Origin: Spirogloea muscicola
Taxonomy: Eukaryota; Streptophyta; Zygnematophyceae; Spirogloeales; Spirogloeaceae
DNA: 47,947 nt
Reading direction: 5' to 3'
Assembly: GCA_009602725.1 (NCBI GenBank)
Contig: WELB01000197.1
Location: 215,337 to 263,283 of the forward strand
Shown here: positions 1-11,790 of the stretch, one piece after another
How positions within the stretch are numbered: position 1 is the stretch's first letter
How the letters are laid out: each line of letters starts with the position of its first letter
The notes under the pieces: model-generated
What the model was told of the DNA's origin: nothing
The model's database searches: none
What the model saw: the letters and a program-made list of their open reading frames with translations, nothing else
Position numbers and translations under genes: made by a program

Positions 1-210
1 TTCATGACGGAGCCACAGGCTAGACAGCCAGGGCGCTCTTAGTAACCCCGTGTCAGCAGTAGGAAGTCAGATGAGCTGAGGGGAGGAAGAGCAACCCCGC
101 TGCGCAAGCCAGAGGCTGCTGCAAGGGCACGACCAGCGCGGCGATGCAAAGCAAGCGCTTGGGAACGCTGTAGCGACATAGACAAACGCATACGGTAGCA
201 GGACACAAGA
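1..210 (-). mobile_element. 3'-end fragment of the resident non-LTR retrotransposon (left window edge)
   Basis: Read on the minus strand, this encodes the C-terminal block shared by all copies of the resident element: R-M-R-L-S-M-S-L-Q-R-S-Q-A-L-A, then a G-R-A-L-A-A-A-S-G segment, ending L-L-L-T-R-G-Y at a stop at 39-41. Positions 1-102 look identical to 13148-13249. Only the last part of the element is present, and it is cut by the window edge. The family assignment comes from the longer copies at 11.1 and 17.3 kb. Confidence 0.6.
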
Positions 211-315
211 CCCAAAGGCACCGAGCCACCGGGAAGGACCGCTCCTTGGGCTGTGTGCCCCCCGCCGGCCGCGTGCGCCACCCCGGGGGGCGGGGCGCCG
301 CCCCGCGCCTCCGCC

Positions 316-3300
316 ATGTGGTCCCTGTGGCGCCCCCGCGACCGCTTCTCCCTCGACGAGCTCAGGTGCGCCGCGCGCTCCGCTCGCCCTCCACCGCGCG
401 CGCCCTCGTCGGCCACCGTGCGCAGCTGCCTGGCGTAGCTCTACGCTCTGTGGCTCGACCGTGCCGCATCAATCTCGCTGCACGACGCTCCTACCTTGCA
501 CCTGGGCTGCTTGTCCCCGCTCCTCAGGCTGGCATCATGTCGCAGCCCTAGCCTCCCTCACGCTGCCCGTGACGCCTGCTTTGCGCGATCTGCACAGGCA
601 CTTGAATGAGCAGCTCCACAAGTATGCCGTCATCAACGATGCGAACAAGGTGATCACAACCTTCTCACCTTCTCGGAGTGTGTCGCAGGCTTGCCAAGTG
701 CCTGCCGTGTCATCACCCAGGCTGACTGTGTTGCACCGATCGAGCCAACACAGCCTGCTGTGTTGCACAGATCAAGCCAACTAGTGGATCCGCCTGTCCA
801 CGCTCTACGTACTTTCTTCGGTGGCTGGTAGGCGCGTAAGGGTCAGCACATTCTGCGGCCTCCTTGAAGCAACGGTCTTGTCTGTGCTCAGGGTGTTGTT
901 GTGGAGACTCTGAGGTCCATTGCCGAGCTCATGATCTGGGGTGATCAGCACGAGCCAGCTTTCTTCGAGTAAGTCACACAGCCCTGCAGTCACACACCTG
1001 CAGCAGTCTGCCTGTTTCTGTTGGGCGCTGCAATTGATCAAGGCGATGCCCACTGCTTATCAGCGAGACGCACATCACGTCAAGCTGTGCTGTGAGCCAG
1101 CACTCTTGGTTGCAGCCTGAGGACCGTTGGCTTCTTATTGGCTTCCTCCAGGTTCTTCATGGATCAGAAGCTACTCTCACACTTCCTTCGCATCTTAAAG
1201 AGCTCGAGCAAACGTGGTGGAGTTGCAGTACAGCTATTGCAAACCCTCAGCATCATGATTCAGAACATCAAGAGTCAAGTTGCAATTTGTACGGTGGAGT
1301 CTGCAGCCCCCCCATGTTGTCTAGGCCTGGGCATACCCTGTCCTCTGGATCAATCCTCGCGCAACAGTGCAGCTAAAAGCCGTTGTTGATGTGTCGTGTT
1401 GTTGAGTAGCCATCCAGCATAAATTCCAGAGGCCGAGATGCTGTCACCGATTGGACAGATGCTTATTCATGACCCGTTGTTACTGCGCATATTGTCAAGC
1501 TTAGCGTGGTCTCTTGCATGACTGACCTCTCAGACTTGTAACCCATAATACGGGTCATTTGTTTGTCTCAATAATCTGCAACAGATTACCTCTTTAGCAA
1601 TGAATACATCAACAACATCATCACCTACCCGTTTGACTTTACTGATGAGGAGCTCTTGGCTTACTACATCTCTTTCCTGCGGTGGGCGTGCTTTGCTTTT
1701 CGTGTACCAGGAATATGGTGCTGTCTGGGCACATCCCTGTGACAAGGATGTGCCTTGGGTGTTAGCTGCTGGTCATTGTGACATTCTCTGTACTTGCTTG
1801 CTTGAGCTTCACACATGCCTGCCTGGTGCGACAAGTGCTTCTTTGAAAGGTCTGAGATCCACCCCACACTTCGTCAATCACAAGAGCTGTGGTTGACACC
1901 ATTATTGGCATTTGGTGCTTCCAGGACTGTGAGCATGAAGCTTGAGAAGCAGACAGTGTCATTCTTCCTCCTTCAGACACCGGTACAAAATTCCACTGAG
2001 CTCGTTAAATTGGGCAAGCCTGGCTCCGCTGCTGACACATTGGCATTGTCTTCTGGGTCTGCGCGAGGTAGCACCTGGCCTGACCAGAATTGTGCAGGCT
2101 GGTCTGACTGACTGGACGCAGAAGTGGAATGGCAAGCAGGAAGGTGGGTCGGCATTCCCTCTCTACACAGAAGCCATAAAGTTCTTCCATCACGAGGAGA
2201 CAATGGTCCGAATCGCTGTGCGCACTCTCACGCTCAACATTTACAGCAGTAAAGCTTCTCTTCCACCTCCTGAGTTGCACTGGCCCCTTGGTTGGCCACC
2301 TGGATGTAGCAGGGCCTGAAATCATGGCTGCAGCATTTGTCAGTGTAATGTTTGCACTTATTGCACTCTTCATAGCCTGAGTGACCTCAGATGCTGGACA
2401 GTTTGGCTGACGGCTGCTCACATGTCACTGAGCTGCAGCCCAAGACGAGGCTGTACAACAGTTTGTAGTAAGTCCGCCAGCTGTTGGCTACTTCTCGGAC
2501 TTGGTCAACTTCCTGCGGCAGCAAGCATTGACGCTTGACAGTCTTGTGCTAGAAGCTGCTCGGTGAGTCACTGTCGATTATCCACCAAATGCTGTTGGTT
2601 GTGTGAGTTTCTCATAGTCGTCTCTGCAGCTTTTCACCTGGTTGCACTAGCTGGCCTGCAGCAGTTGCCTTGGTTGGTGCTTCACTGGATCTTGGCTGAG
2701 TAGCCTCTGCCAAGGTGAAGTATTTGACAAGATCTCATCCTGGGTGTCAGGGGGCAGGCATCTAGCCAGTCCATCGACAGACTGGAAGCAGCAATAGCAG
2801 AAGTTGGAGATCTGCTATACTACTGTAATGACATCATGTGTTCCAACAATGGCAACTTGGTTGCATTGCTCGCAAAGCACATGCTGGACATCCTCATCAG
2901 ACCTGTCCTACTGGGCTCCCTCGATCTACCACATGTGTCCATTTCCAGCACAGGCAATGTGAGCACTCGCCATTTTGCTCCTGTGTGTGTAAAGCCACAC
3001 ACATTCTACTGCCTCCTTGACAAGAGAAGTTTCCTAGGCTTCCAATCAGCAAATGGGCAACTCACGCTCCGCCACCTGCCTGTGCCACATAGCCGTTATG
3101 GTGCCACATGTCCGGAAGAAAGCAGTAGTGAGTGTGGCTGGTCTTGTGCTTGACAGGTGGGGCAAATAAGTCCTCTGTGCGGGATGTACCTGCTCTCCCG
3201 CCTTCTACACATAGTCATTCATAAGCCGCTCCTGGATGCTATGGTGACGGCTCTCCTCTCAACTCACACTGCACCAAGAAGGGCAGGACATTCCCAGGAG

Positions 3301-3908
3301 CAGTCATCTTCCTCGACAATGGTGGAGCTTCCATTTCGGCGGCAGGTTTCCAATGCACAGTCTCAAAGTCCAGCCAAGGCCGCAAGCCAGAGTACTTTTG
3401 AAGCTGAGAAGCTTAAGCCTGATGACGGTCAATCAGCCTTATCCAGTGAGACAGACCATATAGATGGGCCTGCCACAGAAGGTTTGATGCACGAGGAGGA
3501 GAAAGCAAGAGCTGGTGTTGATCTTGACACAAAGTGCAGTCAAGATGCTTCGACCTCTGGTAGCTCAAGGTAGATTTCAGCTGCACTTAAAGTCTTGCCA
3601 GAAATTGCCCATGCTTTTGTTATTGAGGATGTTCGCCGGTGAAGCTGCATGTCAAAAAATGGGAGATGGAGCCCCTGGGTTGGCCCTTGGCCTGACGACG
3701 GTGGTGCAATGGCTTGTTTCAGGGAGGCAATCTTGTCCTTCTTGCAGGGAGGTGACAACAGGCTCATAATGGCAGCCCTGTGCGTGCTGGTCTCCTTACT
3801 TCAGAATGAAGGTCAGCCCTGGCAGCAACATCTTTGCAGCTCAGCTTTGACCAACAATACAGCAGAACTATATTCCCTCCCTCCCTCCCTCCCTCCCTCC
3901 CTCCCTCN

Positions 3909-3959
<51 letters not shown>

Positions 3960-6900
3960 CCTCTCTCTCTGTCGCGCAGAGTATGTGCGCTGAGATTGCT
4001 TGTCACCCATTCCTGCGTATGCTGCGTAGTTTTCATAAGAACCCCATATTGGTACAGACTTCTACCTCAAGCTAAGAAAGTGAACGCCAGCCAGGACATC
4101 AGTAAATTTAGTTTGGATGACCTCCCTGCCAAGCAATCAATGCTAGCTCAACTGTCTGTGCTTGCAGCCATGGATGATGGGCTGCTAGATGCTCTAGGTA
4201 TCCTGCCAAGGAAGAAACGACACAAACAGCTCCTTCTTGTGAGAGTCCACTGCCACCTTGACTTTGATGCTGGCATCCATTTGCTTGTGCTCTTGAAGGG
4301 CATTACACAGGAATGTGAGCAGGTGTTGAGGGGACTCCGCATTGTTGTCAGCATTACTTGGCTTGCTTGCTATGCAGCAAGCCCTTATAAGCAGTCAGAC
4401 CGATGAAGAGTTGCGGCAGTTCTTCGCTACTCCGCCAGAGGAGGACTCCTCTTTACAACTACGTCAGGGGTTTGCGTTGTCTCGCTTGGACAGCCAGAAG
4501 GTATTTTTAATTTTCAAAACCAGGGGTACCTGTGACTGGGGCAGATGTCCCTCAGCAGACCAAGGCGGGACAGGCCCATTCAAATGCAATGCCACATGCC
4601 ACTGTGAGTTTGTGGGAGCAGGCTCATTGGGCACTTGAGCCCAACAGCCGACAGGCAATTGTGCTCCAAGTACAAGCTTGCCATTGTATGCGCTGTGCAG
4701 AGGGCTGAGCACAGCTTTGCTGAAGCAGAGCGTGATCCTTCAGGGGATGATGCAGATGATAGACAGTCATCAGGTCAACCATCACATGACTGCTCAGACC
4801 ATGATCATGCCCAAGCCGAGGCCAGCAGAGACAGAAGCTGCAGAGCTCAGAACGGAGACTTGCCGAGCGTGGTAGGTGTTCTCGTCAACAAACTTAAGCA
4901 CGCTGCTGTTTGCAATTGCCAAGGAGAAGAAATACCACGTCACCATCTACCAGACCCTTCTACCCACCCCACCACCCCTTCCCCCCTGGCCCCCGCCCTC
5001 CCAACCCCGCTTCCTCCTCTTCTTGTACGGACGCCCCACCTAGATTATCATGCCTTGTGGCGAATGACACTTAGTACAGGCGCTAGACTTGTCCTGTCAC
5101 CACTTGCTGCATTTTGCTAATTGCACGACATGTTCTTTGAGCAGGCTGCTTCGCATGCTCAACAAACAAAGCAGGCTCAAGAGCCGAGCAAGTCACAGCA
5201 CATGTGTCAGCAGGTTGTTGACTGCCTCCTCACCCTTTTCTGCCGGAGACCGCCTCCTTGGGCTGAGGCTCTATGGCACGCTGGCTGGCTCCTGCGGCAG
5301 CTTCTGCCTGAAAACGAATACAAGCTATGCAGGGTTCGGCAGGAGCTTCTGGAGGTACGCTGCCTTGCAATGAATTTATCAAGCCACTGGATCTGACATT
5401 CTACTGTATCTATTAAGCATGCTAAATAGATACTGCTGCATTTGTCACACACATGTCCCCGCGGATCAAGCAATAGCAACATCTGTGTAGTCACATCTAT
5501 GTAGTCATCTGTGTAGTAGGGTGGGTTGCAGCCCACTTAGAACTCTGTCATGTGATCTAGCGGCTGATATCATTCAGTCCATCACAAGGACTTTCAAGCC
5601 TCTCTTATATGGAAGAGGAGACTAATGACAAAATTTGAGGGCCTGCTCCTGGCAGGCGGCCTTCAGCGCAGCTCGAGATTGTGTTTTGAGAGAAGTTGAT
5701 AGTTGCTGGTGTGATATTCTACCATCAGCTGTGCGGGACGAATGGAAGATATGCCGCAAAGGTGCTCGTGTAGGAATACCTTATACCTGCCTATCATCAC
5801 CTTCACCTCCACAATATTGGCAAGGCGGCACAAGATCAGCTGATGTTCAGGGGCCTCTGCTGCTGACTGGAAGCAAAAGTGAAATTGATTGAGGGGCTAC
5901 TTGTTAGCTACATTTTTTTCCTCCTAGCAGCAGACAAAGATGCCAGTAGCTTCATCAGCCAGTGCTCACACCCATGTGTCAGTGGATGCAGCACTACAAG
6001 CTCCATCTCTGCAGCGTGATTCGTCCTTTGTGCTGCTGCCAAGCAGCTCCTCTCTTCTGTCAGGAGGTAATGCCTGAAGCTCATAAGACCGTGAATGCCA
6101 GCTTGGTAGGGACAAACGAACATAGCGGTGGTGTTTTTGGACGCTGTGAGACTCTGTACAAGGTTGAATGGGACCTCACGGCTTCACATTAGTCTATAGT
6201 TTCTGCAGATGGTGAATCTTCTGCAGCCTTGGGAGACCAGATGCGGAGCAATGTGAAGGTCAGGGCTGCCCAGACTTGAATCACAGAGATGTTCTTCACA
6301 TTGTCCTTCAGCTATCTCCTTAGGTTGACCTGCAGAAGCTGCACGTGTGCATGGAGTTGCTACTGTGAGAAAGGCAGAAGCTGCGCAGGCAAAAGCCATT
6401 TGCGCAGTCAAGAGTGCTATTTATGATGGCTCGTGTCCAGTGCTTGAGATGTTAGCCACCACCACTGTTTACAGACGGCCCTTTCTGAGATGCTCAATGG
6501 ACAGGTATTTGTCGCGCTACATCAGATGCGCCTGCTGCTACTCCACAGGACGGTGCCAGACGAGCCACCATCGATGGACATTACTCCTGCACCTACTGCT
6601 GCCCGCACTGGCCGTGCTGGTATCTCCCTGGAACATGTGCAGGAGGGTTCTGAACTTTTGCTCGGTAAGGTATCCCACCTATTTTCAGCTTCAGACTATT
6701 GATCATACAAGTGGTGATTGAGAGCCTGAAGCAAATGCTCTGCTTGTGTGGCACGTGATTGTGAGTAGGCAGTGGCCACAGGAGGTCTTGATGTGTGAGA
6801 AGGCATGGACACATGTGTGCCCAGCCTAGCCCCCAGCCAGAAGAGCTGCCCAATTGTGAGGTCACTACTTGTGTGATGGCAGTCGCCGGCGACGCAATGG

Positions 6901-7680
6901 CCTGCAGAGTGGCATTCGAGCGTGGCAAGGAGAGGGCTGTCTACCTGCAAGTGGCCTCGTCAGGCTGTGCTGGGTGGCTTCTTCTCTCAGAGCCAGCCCC
7001 TACTCGCCTTGGATATGGCGTTGTACGAGTTATTGCCCCTCTCGCTGGTTGCTCAGTAAGCACCAACTCCTATCAGTTGCACAGCTGTTTGCCTTCCTTG
7101 TTGGTTGCTCGATAAGCACCAGCTCTATCCAGTCACAAGGTGACATGAAGAGGTTGCTACAATCTGTAGGAGATTCGTTTTGCTAGCATTGCCACGTTTG
7201 GGTGCCCGACCTCTCCTATCACACTTGCCGAACCTATCATGCCAGTCCATTGCAAAAAAGGACATTTCTCTTCTGTTTCCAGATAGCAGTTGTAGGCCTT
7301 CTAGGTATGCTATACAAGATTGACAGCTCTGACATGGTGGCGCCCTGCCTCTGCCCTCAACTTTTGTGCAGCCTAGGATTGACGAGAAACACAACCGTTG
7401 GCTGCACCTGCGGATACGATCACCGCAAATTCCATCACCCAATACTGGGACACTGGGAGCCAGTGCAGCGGTTGCACAGAGTAGGGCTTCTTGGCTAGCT
7501 GATGGTAGGTGGACACTGGCGTTTGCAGATGAGCAGCGCGCTCGTCAGGCACTCACGGCCGTGGCTGAAGAGATTGCCATTCAAAGTCAAGCAGTGAGGG
7601 AAATTCTCTCACCATTGTTAGACAACTCTGCCAATAATCACGGGCCCAAGAGCTCCGCTCAGCCCTCACGATATCAGTGA
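316..7680 (+). CDS. TT9: CLEC16A / TRANSPARENT TESTA 9 (GFS9)-family protein, about 20 exons
   Basis: This family contains a conserved N-terminal FPL domain. In plants (TT9/GFS9) it acts at Golgi and endosomal membranes in vacuolar trafficking; animal CLEC16A acts in endosome and mitophagy control. The first exon (ATG at 316) encodes [16 protein letters not shown]. Clear GT-AG exons follow at 598-649, 892-968, 1152-1288, 1585-1681 (Y-Y-L-F-S-N-E-Y), 1925-1982, 2122-2248, 2439-2562, 2781-2958, 3157-3569, 3723-3811 and about 4079-4238 (L-D-A-L-G-I-L-P). Further family blocks are at 5145-5354 ([13 protein letters not shown]), about 5666-5761 (D-E-W-K-I-C-R-K), about 6484-6665, about 6885-7046 ([10 protein letters not shown]) and about 7370-7680 ([10 protein letters not shown]). 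The phases of the first eleven exons agree. Exons between 4240 and 5140 and between 5770 and 6450 are not resolved. The stop is TGA at 7678-7680. Confidence 0.9.
3876..3970 (+). repeat. (CCCT)n / (CT)n microsatellite in an intron of the TT9-like gene
   Basis: A run of CCCT units passes into a long CT run between the exons ending at 3811 and starting near 4079. One ambiguous base (N) lies at the switch point, 3908, so the true repeat length is probably unresolved. The tract is pyrimidine-rich on the sense strand and sits upstream of the next acceptor. The long in-frame Ser/Leu or Arg/Glu stretches it produces in all frames are not coding. Confidence 0.9.
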
Positions 7681-8037
7681 GTGTGTGAGAGAGTGTACTA
7701 ACTGCAACTCCTTGCAGGGCAAAACAAGGCTCCTTGCCGGGCTGAGGCCAACAGTCCAAAACACAGAGCTAATTCGCCCCCTTGGCCAAACTCAGCAGCA
7801 CGACGTCTATTCTGTCACAGTATATTTGGGCTCAAGGTTCGTCAGTTGTCTACAAAGAAGCACGGCTTGCGGGATGAGATAGCCATCCTACAGGTGGCAA
7901 TTGCTTGCCGCGGACACACAGGCAGGTGATGGCATCATCGGGGGAGGATCTGTGTGAGAAAGGGGCCCCTGCAGACCGTGCCCGCGGTCGCAGGGATGGG
8001 AGCGCGAGAAAGGGAGCGCAGTGTCTGCACGCGAGGC
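7681..8037. other. Intergenic space between convergent TT9-like and RPL31 genes
   Basis: About 360 bp lie between the stops of the two convergent genes and must contain both 3' ends. No repeat module, RNA gene or convincing ORF is visible. The left part may be 3' UTR, or an extra terminal exon, of the TT9-like gene. Confidence 0.5.
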
Positions 8038-8541
8038 CTAGTCCTCGTCCTCCACAATCTTGGTACCAAGGCCCGACAAGCCCTCTGCCGGCATCTCCGC
8101 GACAGACACAAAGGAGTAGAGCTCCTCCTTGGCGTCCTCGTCGTCGTTCCTCTTCCTGGACACCCTGATGCGGATTCGGCCGGGGACGTTCCTGACTCCC
8201 CGGCTCCACAGCTGCTTGTTCAGCTTGACGTCCATCCTCACGTCCGAGGTGCCCATCACCTTTTGCGCAAACTTCTTGATCTCCTTGACGGCCCGCGGCG
8301 CCCGCTTCTTGAAAGTGCTGCGGAAGCCGGAGGACGACGCAGGCAGGGAAGGAGTGAGGGGAGTGCAGTGCAGGGGTGCTCTAGCAAGTTGGGGTCAAGA
8401 GCTCGCGCCGAGGGAGAGGGGAGTGTGCGAGTGGAGCGCAGGAAGCGCAGGGACTGACGCGCCGTGGAGTCGGCGGTGCAGGTTGACGGTGTACTCGCGG
8501 GTGACCACGTCCGCCTTGCGGGGCTTGCCCTTGTCCACCAT
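8038..8541 (-). CDS. RPL31: 60S ribosomal protein eL31
   Basis: This is a structural protein of the large cytosolic ribosomal subunit, located near the polypeptide exit tunnel. There are two exons. The first, 8541-8459, encodes [17 protein letters not shown] and then N-L-H-R-R-L-H-G. The second, 8317-8038, resumes with [13 protein letters not shown], contains W-S-R-G-V-R-N-V-P and [13 protein letters not shown], and ends G-T-K-I-V-E-D-E-D at a TAG. The GT-AG junction restores the frame exactly and gives 120 residues, the normal length for the family. The gene converges on the TT9-like gene, leaving about 360 bp between the two stops. GC-rich sequence upstream of the ATG (8542-8700) probably holds the promoter. 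Confidence 0.96.
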
Positions 8542-8689
8542 GGCGGGCGCGCGCCGCCGCGGGAGCTGGAGGCGCGGGGAGGCGGTGGCGACGGGGGTTA
8601 AGGGGGTTTTGGAGCCGGGGGGGGGGTTTCCACCTCGTGGAAGCTCAGGGAGGGCGTCGAGGGGGGCGCCCGCCGTCCGATGAGGTGCG

Positions 8690-9620
8690 CAATCTGGCGG
8701 CCGCGGCACGTCGTCGCTCGGCCCTGTGCAGGGCCGTGTAGTTTCTTTCTTTTTCGGCATCGTTTTGCGGCCTGTGTGGCCTTCGGATTCTGTCCTTGTC
8801 TTCTTCTTTTCTGGGCTGGCTTTGCTAGCCCCTCTTGTCCTGTGGGCGTGCAATTTCTCCTGTGCCCTGGACCTGGTTCCTTCACGCGCTCACACCTTAC
8901 CTCTCGTCTCTGGTGGGCTTTCCACCTGTGTCAAGTCTTTCCGGGCTGGCTTGTCACAGGCCTTGCCCCCATTGAGGGAGCCACTTCTCGTTCTACCGTC
9001 CTCGCCCCATAGAAGAAAGTGTTCCCTCTTGCGCGGTATGGTTTCAACGCTCCCTTGCCTACGCCGTCCACACGCGAGCAGGCCGTGCTATGGCTGCCGC
9101 CTCTGGGTCTTGTCGGAGTGCCACTCTCCCTGCAGCGAGCTACTCCGACCTGATGTTGCTCTCTCGCGGGTACTGAGCTTCCCTCTGCATCGTCTTTGTG
9201 TTTTGTAGTGTTATGAGGTGTAGTCCTTTTTTTTTCGGCACCTCTTTCTTTGGCTTTGGACATTGTCCATTCGTTTTGGGCTGGCTTTGCCAGCCCTTCT
9301 TCTCTACGGGCGAGCACTTTCTTCTTCTTTTGTAATGGTCTCCAGATCACGTAGCCTTCTTTAGTTTGCACTAGAATTCTGCCTGAACAATGTAATGGCT
9401 AAAATTGGCCTCCCTTTCATTTCATGCGCTCCGCGCGCCTTCTCTCTTTTGAAAGGTAGGGGCGCTCTCTGGCTTACGCAGTCCACACGCGCACCGGCCG
9501 CGCTACGGCTGCTGCCTCTGGGTCTCGGCGGAGTGCCTCTTTCCTAGCTTCGAATTATTCTGACTTGCTGTTGCTCACTCGTAGGAACTGAGCTTCCATC
9601 TGCATCATCTGGTGTCTAGT
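8690..9620 (+). mobile_element. Two successive 3'-end fragments of the resident non-LTR retrotransposon
   Basis: The first coding tail (about 9035-9174) reads V-H-T-R-A-G-R-A-M-A-A-A-S-G and ends L-L-S-R-G-Y-stop. The second (about 9471-9592) reads V-H-T-R-T-G-R-A-T-A-A-A-S-G and ends L-L-L-T-R-R-N-stop. Between them is the 3' UTR, with a TTTTTTTTCGGCACC tract, the GGGCTGG-CTTTG-CCAGCCC hairpin (9278-9296), and a block containing GGCCTCCCTTTCATTTCATG and a CTCCGCGCGCC motif. A related hairpin at 8813-8831 belongs to a preceding partial copy. All are 5' truncated. Confidence 0.6.
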
Positions 9621-9639
9621 TGTGTAGTGTTTTCTTTTC

Positions 9640-10660
9640 GGCACCTTCATTGTGGCCTTTGGATATTGTCCATTCTTTTCTGGGCTAGCTTTACTAGCCC
9701 CTCTGTTTCTAAGGGCGAGCAATCTTTTCTGGGAAAGAGAAAGTGGCTCTCCTGATGTGGGGCAAGGCCTGTGAAAAGCCAGCCCAAAAGAACTGACAAG
9801 GTTCAAAGAACAAAGAAAAGGAAGGAGAAAAAGAAGAAGGCGCGGCCAGATTGACTGGTGGCTGTGAAAGGCCAGCCCAAAGGAATGGACAAGGTCTGAA
9901 GGAGCCGGATGGTGCTCGCCCATAGAGGGCCTGGCAAAGCCAACCCAAAAACAATGGACAATGTCCAAGCCGAAAAAGGAGCACTACAAAACACGAGACG
10001 AAGCAGAGGGAAGCTCAGTACCCGCAAGTGAGCAACATCAAGTCAGAGCTCGCTGCAGGGAAAGAGGCACTCCGCCGAGACCCAGAGGCAGCAGCCATAG
10101 CACGGCCTGCTCGCGTGTGGACGGCGTAGGCAAGGGAGCATTGGAACGAAATCGCCAGGCGCATACGGAAGACCCGAGCGAGCGAATCGGCAGCGTTGAA
10201 GCCGGCAGCGCCCCTTCTCTGACCTGAGGCTGCTTAGCAGGGGTTACTGAGTACTACGTAGCTGCTTCGTTTCTTGTTGTGCTTCTTTTCCTTAGCGCTT
10301 CCCCTGGCCCCCTTTTCGTACTTTGTTCATTCTTTTGTGGGCTGGCTTTTCCAGCCCCTATCCTCAATGGGCGAGCCCTTCCTCCTTGCAGACCCGGCCG
10401 CCGGTCACTGGCCTGACGGGCAAGCCGCTGGAGGTGATCCAGCCAGAGTCCTTACTACAAAAGAGAGAAGGCGCGCAGTGCGCATGAAATTGAAAGGGAG
10501 GCCAATTCTAGCCTTACAAGTGACCTGTTAACTGGGTAATGAGCTGGCTAAGGGGAATACTAATAACCCCGAGTGAGCACATGCATATCTGACAAGCTAT
10601 ACTGAGGCGCCAAACCACCACCACGGAAGCCATTAGCCTGGGCTAATGCGAAAGAGAGAA
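9640..10660. mobile_element. Cluster of head-to-head retrotransposon 3'-end fragments and hairpin modules
   Basis: A plus-strand hairpin at 9682-9700 is followed by three minus-strand hairpin modules (about 9718-9800, 9845-9895, 9915-9955) and a minus-strand coding tail (about 10160-10010, with V-H-T-R-A-G-R-A-M-A-A-A-S-G). A plus-strand hairpin lies at 10339-10357. A minus-strand 3' block follows at about 10460-10650, ending in L-T-R-G-Y at the stop near 10567. The arrangement looks like repeated insertion of short copies into one another. No intact ORF is present. Confidence 0.55.
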
Positions 10661-11046
10661 GTGGCTCTCCCAAAGGGGGCAAGGGCTGTGATAAGCCAGC
10701 ACGATAAGATTGACAAGGTTTGAAGGGGCCAAAGGCGTTGGCTTGGAAATGAAAAGAATGGACAAGGTCCAACGAACGGGAAGCCGGAAGCCCTTGGAAA
10801 GTGCTGCTTCTTCTCCGCGGAGACCACATGTATCTGTTCGCTATGGACATCAGAAAGGAAAGAGAGAGGCTCTTTCGAAAAGAAATCTCAATGGGCGAGC
10901 CCTTCTTCTTCAAAAGGGAGGTCCCTTGCCTTCGCTGTCCACTTGCGTGCAGGCCACGCCTTGGCTGCTGCCTCCGGTTTCCGTCAGGGCGACGTCTATC
11001 CGCCTGCTAGTTCCTCTGACTTGCAATTACTGACTCGAGGTTACTG
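10660..11046 (+). mobile_element. Retrotransposon 3'-end fragment with minus-strand hairpin module in front
   Basis: The minus-strand hairpin module occupies about 10655-10710. A plus-strand coding tail, about 10932-11046, reads F-A-V-H-L-R-A-G-H-A-L-A-A-A-S-G, then F-R-Q-G-D-V-Y-P-P-A-S-S-S-D-L-Q-L-L-T-R-G-Y and a TGA. It is nearly the same subtype as the copy at about 40450-40555 in the bacterial-like region. Confidence 0.55.
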
Positions 11047-11049
11047 AGA

Positions 11050-11790
11050 GCCCCCTTGCTGCCGTCCCTCCACTTTGTTTGGCTGGCACTCAACAGTGTG
11101 AATGTGGTCATCGTTAGGAGGATGAGATCTCTTTGGCAGCTCACTTGCTTCGATGTGTTGAGGGAAGTGAACGTAATGCCTCCCACAATCTTCTCAGAGA
11201 CGCTATGTCTGGCTTGGTGCGCGAGGCAGGTTACCATGCGGCCATGGAGGTGCCGGGCATCATGCCGGTGCTCCAGAAGCGCGGCAGACCCTACATCAGG
11301 CGTCTGGATGTGGTTGCGACCCCCCGGAGCGGTGGGCCGCGTCTCCTCCTCGATGTCGTTCTCGTCGACACGTTCCAACCAGGGGCACCCACACCGTCTG
11401 TGCCAGCTTGGGCGACACATCATGCGGAGAGGAAGTAGGAGAGGCATTACAACGACCACCCCCGGGGCGACCACTTCTTCCCATGCGCCTTGGACATATA
11501 CGGCGGCTAAGGAACGGAGTGGTCGTCTCTCCTCCATCGCCTGGCTCTGCAAGTCAATGCCCGCCGTTGTAATCGGGCGGGTAGCTTAGGGCATTGTAGC
11601 GTCCTGCAAGCCATCGTTGCATGCTATAGAATGCGGCTATCATTGAGTCTACAGCGCTCCCTGGCACTTGCGATACACCAGCGTGCTGGGCGTGCATGAG
11701 CCCAGGCTAATGGCTTCCGTGGTGGTGGTTTGGCTCCTCAGCTTAGCTTGTCAGATATGCATGTGCTCACTCGGGCTTATTAGTGTCCCC
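11050..11790 (+). mobile_element. Non-LTR retrotransposon C-terminal endonuclease-like domain and tail
   Basis: This is one of the longer copies of the resident family. The reading frame at 11133-11438 begins A-A-H-L-L-R-C and continues with a conserved N-A-S-H-N-L-L-R-D segment, an A-G-Y-H-A-A-M-E segment, R-R-L-D-V-V, and a G-G-P-R-L-L-L-D-V-V-L-V-D segment. Spaced E, D and D-x-V residues with the preceding Cys/His cluster recall the PD-(D/E)XK restriction-like endonuclease region at the C-terminus of early-branching non-LTR elements; that domain call is inference. After a frame change the copy runs on through R-M-R-L-S-L-S-L-Q-R-S-L-A-L-A-I-H (near 11635) to L-T-R-A-Y at 11781. There is an internal stop at about 11697, so it is a dead copy. 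Confidence 0.6.

Noticed and set aside
3876-4036. Long Ser/Leu and Arg/Glu repeat proteins on both strands
   Set aside because: They are translations of the CT microsatellite in an intron of the TT9-like gene and contain an ambiguous base.
8395-8885. Minus-strand ORFs of 95-152 codons overlapping the RPL31 start
   Set aside because: They read through the RPL31 first exon into its intron and upstream GC-rich sequence; the conserved protein uses only 8541-8459 and 8317-8038.
9555-10027. Minus-strand ORFs rich in F-W-A-G-L-S-Q-P (74-137 codons)
   Set aside because: They are chance translations of the repeated 3' UTR hairpin modules; the same peptide appears wherever the module occurs.
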